Below are positions 6,011 to 11,279 of a DNA stretch of 11,279 bases, in pieces. Below the pieces are notes generated by a model. The model was not told the origin of the DNA. It worked only from the letters and a program-made list of their open reading frames with translations, and searched no databases. The position numbers and the translations under genes are program-made. Numbering within the stretch: position 1 is the stretch's first letter; each line of letters opens with the position of its first letter. Location of the stretch: the NCBI GenBank assembly GCA_002392545.1, contig DGHF01000006.1:1-11279 (forward strand), read 5' to 3'. Source of the stretch: Ruminococcus sp. UBA3855 (GTDB lineage: Bacteria > Bacillota > Clostridia > Oscillospirales > Ruminococcaceae).

Positions 6011-6561
6011 TCTTCTGTCTCCTCCTCCAATGCATATACTGATACTACTATTTTACCATAAAAATATTCTTTTTGCAACCTTAAATTCAAAATTTTTTCA
6101 GGTAATTTACAATTTTCTTCGTGTTCCGCTATGATTTTTCCTCCCGAACACAACAGCCCCTCCAAAATGGGAATGATGTTTTCCAAAATCTGCATCCGGT
6201 AGGGCGGGTCGAGAAATATCAGGTCAAAGCTTTTCTTTCTGGCTGTTTTAATATACTGTTCCGCCGATTTCTGGATGATGACAGCTCTTTCTGTCAGTCT
6301 GGTTTTCTCCAGATTTTCACGAACCACTTTCAATGATTGGGGTGACTGGTCAATGAAAACCGCTTCCCTTGCGCCACGGCTCAGAGCCTCAATTCCCAAT
6401 TGTCCCGAACCTGCAAACAAATCCAGTACACGGCTTTCTGGAATATCAAACTGAATCGCCGAGAACATCCCCTCTTTCACTTTGTCAGTTGTGGGGCGAA
6501 TATCAAAATTGTCAAGCGTTTTCAGGCGGATACCTTTGGCAGTTCCTGTGATAACTCTCAT
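6007..6561 (-). CDS. rsmD: 16S rRNA (guanine(966)-N(2))-methyltransferase
   Basis: This 184-residue class I SAM-dependent methyltransferase should methylate N2 of G966 of 16S rRNA during 30S assembly. The N-terminal substrate segment RPTTDKVKEGMF (residues 22-33) is typical of RsmD. SAM-binding motif I is LDLFAGSGQLGIEALSRGA (46-64), the acidic motif II is FIDQ (69-72), and the catalytic N-methyltransferase motif DPPY is at 118-121. Full length for the family. It overlaps uvrC upstream and coaD downstream by 4 bp each, so translation is probably coupled along the operon. Confidence 0.96.
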   Translation of the reverse strand: MRVITGTAKGIRLKTLDNFDIRPTTDKVKEGMFSAIQFDIPESRVLDLFAGSGQLGIEALSRGAREAVFIDQSPQSLKVVRENLEKTRLTERAVIIQKSAEQYIKTARKKSFDLIFLDPPYRMQILENIIPILEGLLCSGGKIIAEHEENCKLPEKILNLRLQKEYFYGKIVVSVYALEEETEE

Positions 6562-8408
6562 TGTGTTTCATCCTCTCCATGCAGATATTGATATAAATTT
6601 CCGGCAATTTTCGCAGAAATTCCGGCTTTTTGCAAATCTGTTTCAGATGCCTGAAAGATTGCATCCTTTGTCTTGAAATACAGCATGATTTTCTGTGCTG
6701 TTTTTTCGCCGATTCCCTCGACTTGTATCAATTCGGAAGCGAACGTCCGTTTTTTATGCTTTTTGTGCATAAAGGCGACAGAATAGCGGTGTACTTCGTC
6801 CTGAATGCGTGTCAGGAGCATAAATGCCTCATGCATTCCGGAAACGCTGATTTCTCCGCCCCCTGTAGCGATTGCCCTTGTGCGGTGCTTGCTGTCTTTC
6901 ACCATGCCAAAGAGGGCAATTTCAGGGGCTAACTCCTGAATGATTGGCTCAACGGCATTGACGTGCCCTTTTCCGCCGTCCAGTAAAATCAAATCCGGCA
7001 TTCTCGAAAAATAAGGGTCACTGTCATCACGCAGATGATTCAACCGCCGTCGAATAACCTCCTGCATACAAGCATAGTCATTTTGAATCGCAGTCTCCTT
7101 GATGGTGAAACGCTTGTAAGCCTTTTTGAGGGGTCTGCCATTCTCAAAGACTATCATTCCGGCAACCATGGATTCAGATGCTAAATTTGAAATGTCGTAA
7201 GATTCAATATATTTCGGGACTTTCTTCATCCCCAGAATTTTCCCTAATGCTTCCACGGCTAATAATTCCTTCCCTGTCCGGTTACAGTGCACGGCGATAT
7301 ATTCCACAGCGTTTTCCTTTGCCATGCGGATAAGTTCCGCACCGTTCCCACGCTGAGGAACGGAAATTTTCACAGCTTTTCCGGCTTGTTTTGACAGCAT
7401 TTCAGAAAACAGCTCCGTTTCCGGCAGTTTTTCTTCCAATAATATCATTTTCGGGATGTCATTTCTCCCGTGATAGAATCGGGGAATGAACGCACTGAGT
7501 GGTAATTCTTCCGTGTCGGCTTCGTCATGGAAGTGAAAATTCTGCTTGTCGCAAAGTCTCCCCTCTCGGTACATCAGGACGGAAATGCACAAATCATCCC
7601 CATTGTCAGCAGATGCAATCACATCTGCATCACGGAAATGATTGTCAATAATCTTCTGAGATTGTCCAGCTTTCTGTACAGCCCTGATTCTGTCACGCAG
7701 AACAACAGCCTTTTCGAATTCAAGATTTTCAGAAGCCTGTTCCATTTCCTTTTGCATCCGTTCAACGGATTTCGTACTTCCGTTACGGATATAGGCAACC
7801 GCCTGTTTAATGATTTCAGCATATTCTTCCTGTGAGACGTTCCCACGACAAAGCCCCATGCACCGATGAATATGGTAATTCAGGCATGGTCTTTCCTTCC
7901 GGAACGCCTGCGGAAATTTCTTCCGACAAGTCGGAAGCTGAAATACCATATTGACCTCTTCCACGGTGGAAGTCGTGACAAATCCTCCGGTATAAGGACC
8001 TATATAAATGGCATTATCATTCTCTTTCTGCTTGACGGCGGTAATTTTCGGGAAAGGCTCGTCAGAAATGCGGATATAATGATACCCCTTGTCATCCTTC
8101 AATAAAATATTATAATGGGGCTGATGCTGTTTGATAAGACTGCATTCCAATAATAAAGCCTCATATTCCGAACTGGTGACAATGAAATCATAATCATAAA
8201 CGTGTGAAACCATCTTTTCCACTTTCGGCAGATGTTCCGCATCTTTCCGGAAATAACTGCTCACACGTTTATGCAGATTTTTCGCCTTTCCGATATAAAT
8301 AATATTGCCGTCTTTGTCTTTCATGATATAAACCCCTGAAGAACCTGCCAATTGGGATGTTTTTTCTCTCAAAAATGACATTCTTGGATTCTGTTCTTCC
8401 AGATTCAT
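6558..8408 (-). CDS. uvrC: Excinuclease ABC subunit C
   Basis: This 616-residue nuclease makes the 3' and 5' incisions of nucleotide excision repair with UvrA and UvrB. The domains are in the expected order. A GIY-YIG endonuclease comes first (about residues 22-105; GVY 25-27, YIG 38-40, R48, E83). A four-cysteine cluster follows (C161, C175, C183, C187) in the region linked to an iron-sulfur cluster in this family. A UvrB-binding UVR motif covers about 213-245. The RNase H-like endonuclease carries D405 (SYDIS), D477 (LLDGGKGH) and H540 (DEVHR). Tandem helix-hairpin-helix motifs occupy 562-612 (VEGIGEKTAQKI). All key residues are present. The ATG at 8408 has only a weak GGTGAG-type site upstream; an in-frame ATG at codon 10 is possible. 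It is the first gene of the four-gene operon and ends in an ATGA overlap with rsmD. Confidence 0.97.
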   Translation of the reverse strand: MNLEEQNPRMSFLREKTSQLAGSSGVYIMKDKDGNIIYIGKAKNLHKRVSSYFRKDAEHLPKVEKMVSHVYDYDFIVTSSEYEALLLECSLIKQHQPHYNILLKDDKGYHYIRISDEPFPKITAVKQKENDNAIYIGPYTGGFVTTSTVEEVNMVFQLPTCRKKFPQAFRKERPCLNYHIHRCMGLCRGNVSQEEYAEIIKQAVAYIRNGSTKSVERMQKEMEQASENLEFEKAVVLRDRIRAVQKAGQSQKIIDNHFRDADVIASADNGDDLCISVLMYREGRLCDKQNFHFHDEADTEELPLSAFIPRFYHGRNDIPKMILLEEKLPETELFSEMLSKQAGKAVKISVPQRGNGAELIRMAKENAVEYIAVHCNRTGKELLAVEALGKILGMKKVPKYIESYDISNLASESMVAGMIVFENGRPLKKAYKRFTIKETAIQNDYACMQEVIRRRLNHLRDDSDPYFSRMPDLILLDGGKGHVNAVEPIIQELAPEIALFGMVKDSKHRTRAIATGGGEISVSGMHEAFMLLTRIQDEVHRYSVAFMHKKHKKRTFASELIQVEGIGEKTAQKIMLYFKTKDAIFQASETDLQKAGISAKIAGNLYQYLHGEDETQ

Positions 8409-8429
8409 CCACTCACCGCCTTTTTACCA

Positions 8430-8458
8430 ACAACACCGCCAAATTCTGGCGGTGTTGT
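8430..8458 (-). other. Strong hairpin in the uvrC leader
   Basis: A perfect 12-bp inverted repeat (8430-8441 with 8447-8458; ACAACACCGCCA and its complement) has a 5-nt loop. It lies between the stop of the membrane protein gene (8469) and the uvrC start (8408). On the minus strand it is followed by TGGTAAAAA and on the plus strand by CATATT, so neither side shows the T-run of a standard intrinsic terminator. It may be a poor terminator of the purine operon, or a stem-loop at the 5' end of the uvrC message. Confidence 0.7.
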
Positions 8459-8467
8459 CATATTCAT

Positions 8468-8473
8468 ATTATA
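8468..8473 (-). promoter_or_regulatory. Possible -10 element of the uvrC operon
   Basis: A perfect TATAAT on the minus strand overlaps the stop codon of the membrane protein gene, about 60 nt before uvrC. The sequence 16-18 nt upstream has no good TTGACA match and there is no TG extension. If used, transcription would start near 8461, only a few bases before the 8430-8458 hairpin. The support is weak. Confidence 0.3.
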
Positions 8474-9095
8474 CTTGGTCATCAAAGAAATCACTGCGAT
8501 ATTTCGCCACTCTTGCCCTGTCTCCGTGACAGTCAATCATGATTCTTTCCTGTGACAATAAAAATCGCATAATTGAGAAAAATACCACATATGCAATCGA
8601 ATTTGCAAACAATGTTGCATACACATGCAGATGAAACACTACACCGAACATTCCAGCCAAAATGATAATTTCTGAAATGATAATCGCCCATTCCAGACTT
8701 GTATTTTTCGGCTCTAACGAAAGATAGGTGAATAATATCGCCCCTGAAAATATCGAGTGTCCGATATTTAAAGCCATCGAACTGGATTGGAAAAAATCGA
8801 ACTTATCCGCATTGAAATCCAGTATCATAATGACAACTTCCGTAATGAGATATATCATCATAGCCGTTTTCATGATATATCTGTGCCGGACAATCTTGTG
8901 AAAATTCAAAATCGAAAACAGCATAAAGATAAATCCGCCTGTTTCCACGGTATATGCAGCAATTTCCAGAGGTACAAGCTCTAAATTATGCCGTTCTATT
9001 GACCAGTAATACACAGATGCAAAAAACGCAAACACCAAAAACAGAATGTTTGCATACTGTCCGCATGAAAAACACCGTTTCAGTTTCGGATGCAT
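8469..9095 (-). CDS. Six-helix membrane protein of unknown function
   Basis: I do not recognise this 208-residue protein. It has a short basic N-terminus with a CxxC (C8, C11; CFSCG), then about six hydrophobic helices near residues 15-33, 42-63, 75-92, 105-126, 135-154 and 157-180. A charged, probably cytoplasmic tail ends FFDDQV. Several histidines lie at the membrane edges (H66, H71, H113, H155, H157), but no known metal-binding or transporter motif is evident. The ATG at 9095 starts 6 nt after the purD stop, with a GGGGTG ribosome binding site overlapping the end of purD, so it is the distal gene of the purine operon as seen here. Co-transcription is suggested by spacing, but a role in purine metabolism or nucleobase transport is not shown. 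Confidence 0.8.
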   Translation of the reverse strand: MHPKLKRCFSCGQYANILFLVFAFFASVYYWSIERHNLELVPLEIAAYTVETGGFIFMLFSILNFHKIVRHRYIMKTAMMIYLITEVVIMILDFNADKFDFFQSSSMALNIGHSIFSGAILFTYLSLEPKNTSLEWAIIISEIIILAGMFGVVFHLHVYATLFANSIAYVVFFSIMRFLLSQERIMIDCHGDRARVAKYRSDFFDDQV

Positions 9096-9101
9096 AATGC
9101 A

Positions 9102-10385
9102 TCACCCCTGTTTTGCACGAAGGGCACGCTGTCCAATGTCATGGCGGAAATGCACATTCTCCCATGTGATAGTATCGACAGCCTGATAAGACTTCGCAAG
9201 CGCATTTTCAAGCGTATCAGCAGTTGCAGTCACACCCAGTACACGACCGCCAGCCGTCAGGAATTCGCCGTCATTGTATTTCGTTCCGGCATGGTAAACA
9301 AATACGCCGTCAGTCTGTCCTTTTTCGTCAAGACCAGCAATCACCTTTCCGCTCTCATATTTAACCGGATAGCCACCACTCGCCATAACAACACAAGATG
9401 CGCTTTCCTTCTTCCACTGCACATTCAGTTCAGAAAGAGTACCATTGTAAACAGCTTCCATGATTTCGACTAAATCCGTATCCAGCAACGGCAACACAAC
9501 CTGTGTTTCAGGGTCACCAAAACGGCAATTGTATTCAATCACCTTTGCGCCGTCGGGGGTCAGCATCAATCCGAAATACAGACAACCTGTGAAAGGTCTT
9601 CCCTCTTTCTGCATGGCTTCAATGGTAGGCTGGAAAATGGTCTTCATGCAGGTTTCAGCGATTTCATCCGTGTAATAGGGATTGGGTGCAATTGTCCCCA
9701 TACCGCCGGTATTCAAGCCCTCATCATTGTCGAGTGCTCTCTTGTGATCCATGCTGGAAATCATAGGAACAACAGTTTTTCCGTCGGTGAATGACAAAAC
9801 CGAAACTTCAGGACCTGTCAAAAATTCCTCAATAACAATTCTTGCACTGCTTTCGCCGAATTTTTTACCGTCAATCATTTCTTTGACAGCCTCAATGGCT
9901 TCTGTTTCATTCTGTGCGAGGATGACACCTTTCCCCAGTGCCAAACCGTCCGCCTTGATAACAGTCGGATAGGTATTCTGTTCTTTGATATAGGCAATGG
10001 CGGAATCACTGTCAGTAAATACCTCATATTTTCCGGTAGGGATATTATATTTTTTCATGAGTTCTTTTGAAAAAATTTTGCTTCCCTCAATGATGGCTGC
10101 GTTTGCCTTAGGGCCAAAAGTCATGAATCCGGCTTCATTCATCTTGTCAACCATTCCCATAACTAACGGGTCATCAGGAGCGACTACCACCAAATCCGGC
10201 TTTAACTCTTTCGCCAATGCAACCATACCATCAATGTCAGTCGCTTTCACGTCAAAGCACTTTGCATATCTGGAAATACCGCCATTTCCGGGGGCACAAT
10301 AAAGCTCTGTCACCTTCGGACTTTCAGCGAGTTTCATAATAATAGCGTGTTCTCTGCCACCGCCACCGACTACTAAAATTTTCAT
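9102..10385 (-). CDS. purD: Phosphoribosylamine-glycine ligase (GAR synthetase)
   Basis: This 427-residue ATP-grasp enzyme joins glycine to 5-phosphoribosylamine with ATP cleavage, the second step of de novo purine synthesis. The N-domain begins MKILVVGGGGREHAI with the glycine-rich loop. The ATP-grasp part includes KADGLALGKGVILA (residues 144-157), EEFLTGPEVSVLSF (186-199) and the glycine/phosphate-binding stretch DHKRALDNDEGLNTGGMG (213-230). The metal-binding stretch EYNCRFGDPETQ is at 284-295. The C-domain follows to the end. Length and motifs are complete. I place the start at the ATG at 10385, 9 nt after AAGGAGG; the frame stays open upstream to an ATG at 10478, but that would add 31 unrelated residues running through a hairpin. 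It is downstream of the AICAR transformylase gene with a 121-nt gap that contains two hairpins. Confidence 0.97.
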   Translation of the reverse strand: MKILVVGGGGREHAIIMKLAESPKVTELYCAPGNGGISRYAKCFDVKATDIDGMVALAKELKPDLVVVAPDDPLVMGMVDKMNEAGFMTFGPKANAAIIEGSKIFSKELMKKYNIPTGKYEVFTDSDSAIAYIKEQNTYPTVIKADGLALGKGVILAQNETEAIEAVKEMIDGKKFGESSARIVIEEFLTGPEVSVLSFTDGKTVVPMISSMDHKRALDNDEGLNTGGMGTIAPNPYYTDEIAETCMKTIFQPTIEAMQKEGRPFTGCLYFGLMLTPDGAKVIEYNCRFGDPETQVVLPLLDTDLVEIMEAVYNGTLSELNVQWKKESASCVVMASGGYPVKYESGKVIAGLDEKGQTDGVFVYHAGTKYNDGEFLTAGGRVLGVTATADTLENALAKSYQAVDTITWENVHFRHDIGQRALRAKQG

Positions 10386-10404
10386 TGGAATATTCCTCCT
10401 TATT

Positions 10405-10419
10405 CGCCGTATGACGGCG
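10405..10419 (-). other. Small hairpin just upstream of the purD ribosome binding site
   Basis: CGCCGT and ACGGCG are perfect 6-bp complements around a 3-nt loop. On the mRNA the stem ends 3 nt before the AAGGAGG of purD. It may restrict or tune ribosome access. Small size keeps confidence low. Confidence 0.4.
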
Positions 10420-10447
10420 CATTTTGATAATCTGTACAAATTTTGAA

Positions 10448-10496
10448 CATCTGCAAAGGGGGAATGTTGTCTTTGCATTCATCCCCCTTTCAGATG
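10448..10496 (-). other. Long hairpin between the AICAR transformylase gene and purD
   Basis: CATCTG (10448-10453) and AAAGGGGGA (10455-10463) pair with TCCCCCTTT (10482-10490) and CAGATG (10491-10496). This gives a 15-bp stem with one bulged base (10454). The loop can pair further (ATG 10464-10466 with CAT 10476-10478). It starts 10 nt after the upstream stop codon. On the minus strand the stem is followed by TTCAAAATTT, without a proper T-run. It is therefore better read as a processing, stabilising or attenuating structure than as a standard terminator. Confidence 0.75.
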
Positions 10497-10506
10497 ATAG
10501 TTTCAA

Positions 10507-11279
10507 TCAATGATGGAACAAACGAATTCCAGTAAATGCCATTGCAATATGATATTTGTTGCAGGTTTCAATTACGTTATCGTCACGGATAGAACCACCG
10601 GGTTCAGCGATATAGGCAACACCGCTCTTTCTTGCACGTTCGATATTATCGCCGAACGGGAAGAACGCATCCGAACCAAGAACAACATCAGTATTTTTTG
10701 CAATCCAAGCTTTTTTCTCTTCTGCGGTGAAAACAGGAGGCTTTACCTTGAAAATTTTCTGCCATTCACCTTCTCTGAGTACGTCCTCGTATTCATCACC
10801 AATATACACATCAATAGCGTTGTCACGGTCTGCACGGCGGACATCGTCAACGAATTCCAATGCCAGCACCTGCGGAGACTGACGCAACCACCAGTTATCA
10901 GCCTTCTGACCTGCCAGACGGGTACAATGAATTCTGGACTGCTGACCAGCACCAATGCCGATAGCCTGCCCATCCTTGACATAGCATACAGAGTTAGACT
11001 GCGTATATTTGAGGGTAATCAAAGAAATCATGAGGTCATCCAGCTTATCAGCAGGAATATCCTTGTTTTCAGTTACAACATTAGCAAGCAATTCCTTGTT
11101 AATGTCGAGTTCATTTCTGCCCTGTTCGAAAGTCACGCCGTAAACCTGCTTTCTTTCGATAGGTGCAGGGGTGTAATTTTCGTCAATCTGGAGAATGCAA
11201 TAATTTCCCTTTTTCTTGGACTTGAGAATTTCGAAGGCTTCGGGTTCATAAGCCGGTGCAATAATACCGTCAGAAACTT
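10507..11279 (-). CDS. purH: AICAR transformylase (phosphoribosylaminoimidazolecarboxamide formyltransferase), C-terminal part
   Basis: The frame is open to the right window edge (first full codon at 11277), giving the last 256 residues. The enzyme transfers a formyl group from 10-formyltetrahydrofolate to AICAR, forming FAICAR late in de novo purine synthesis. Diagnostic parts are VSDGIIAPAYEPEA, TFEQGRNELDINKELL, LKYTQSNSVCYVKDGQAIG, GAGQQSRIHCTRLAGQKADN, GSDAFFPFGDN and PGGSIRDDNVIETC, ending in TGIRLFHH. The first three are close to the stand-alone clostridial form (about 390 residues without the IMP cyclohydrolase domain) rather than classic bifunctional PurH. Since the N-terminus is off the window, that distinction is an inference. 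It is followed by purD on the same strand. Confidence 0.93.
   Translation of the reverse strand, partial: VSDGIIAPAYEPEAFEILKSKKKGNYCILQIDENYTPAPIERKQVYGVTFEQGRNELDINKELLANVVTENKDIPADKLDDLMISLITLKYTQSNSVCYVKDGQAIGIGAGQQSRIHCTRLAGQKADNWWLRQSPQVLALEFVDDVRRADRDNAIDVYIGDEYEDVLREGEWQKIFKVKPPVFTAEEKKAWIAKNTDVVLGSDAFFPFGDNIERARKSGVAYIAEPGGSIRDDNVIETCNKYHIAMAFTGIRLFHH

Noticed and set aside
5832..6134. Plus-strand open frames opposite coaD and rsmD
   Set aside because: They are shadows of conserved enzymes on the other strand and lack plausible ribosome binding sites and recognisable motifs.
10386..10478. N-terminal extension of purD to an upstream ATG
   Set aside because: The added 31 residues do not belong to the PurD family and run through a hairpin. 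AAGGAGG is correctly placed for the ATG at 10385, where the canonical MKILVVGGGG begins.
1..11279. CRISPR array, tRNA/rRNA gene, insertion sequence or riboswitch
   Set aside because: I saw no regularly spaced direct repeats, no tRNA- or rRNA-like sequence and no transposase gene. The purine genes show no recognisable purine riboswitch within the window; the operon start is off the right edge.

Overview
The window looks like a chromosomal segment of a spore-forming low-to-moderate-GC Firmicute of the class Clostridia. The family is probably Ruminococcaceae/Oscillospiraceae, for example a Ruminococcus-like gut bacterium. The evidence is an alpha/beta-type small acid-soluble spore protein gene with a sigma-G-like promoter, strong AGGAGG-type ribosome binding sites, a TTG start, and a clostridial-type stand-alone AICAR transformylase next to purD. 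The organism assignment is inference from gene content; no rRNA or other taxonomic marker is present.

Layout. (1) Positions 1-2921, plus strand: the 3' end of an ABC exporter ATPase gene, two ABC-2-type permease genes and a CPBP-family membrane metalloprotease gene, with overlapping or nearly touching ends (one operon). A 13-bp perfect hairpin ends the operon. (2) 2978-3373: a convergent minus-strand spore protein gene that shares that terminator, then a divergent promoter region with a sigma-G-like promoter pointing left and a consensus sigma-A promoter pointing right. (3) 3374-4366, plus strand: a XerC/XerD-type tyrosine recombinase whose N-terminal domain contains a 13-residue tandem duplication. 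(4) 4369-4818, minus: an Lrp/AsnC regulator, convergent with the recombinase and separated from it by 2 bp. (5) 8408 down to 4911, minus: uvrC, rsmD, coaD and a coiled-coil protein gene, each overlapping the next by 4 bp (ATGA), closed by an intrinsic terminator lying directly before the lrp ribosome binding site. (6) 11279 down to 8469, minus: the 3' part of the AICAR transformylase gene, purD and an unrecognised six-helix membrane protein gene.

The region is mostly housekeeping: purine synthesis, coenzyme A synthesis, rRNA methylation, nucleotide excision repair and chromosome-dimer-type recombination. The accessory-looking part is the ABC exporter/CPBP protease operon, a combination often linked to peptide export, bacteriocin handling or self-protection. 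I see no tRNA, rRNA, CRISPR array, insertion sequence or prophage. No intergenic stretch exceeds 300 bases (the longest is 3158-3373). I did not find a clear new biological system. The points most worth a second look are the ABC/CPBP operon, the unknown membrane protein after purD, the coiled-coil protein with a Q/P/N-rich tail in the coaD operon, the terminator placed in front of lrp, and the hairpins between purH and purD.
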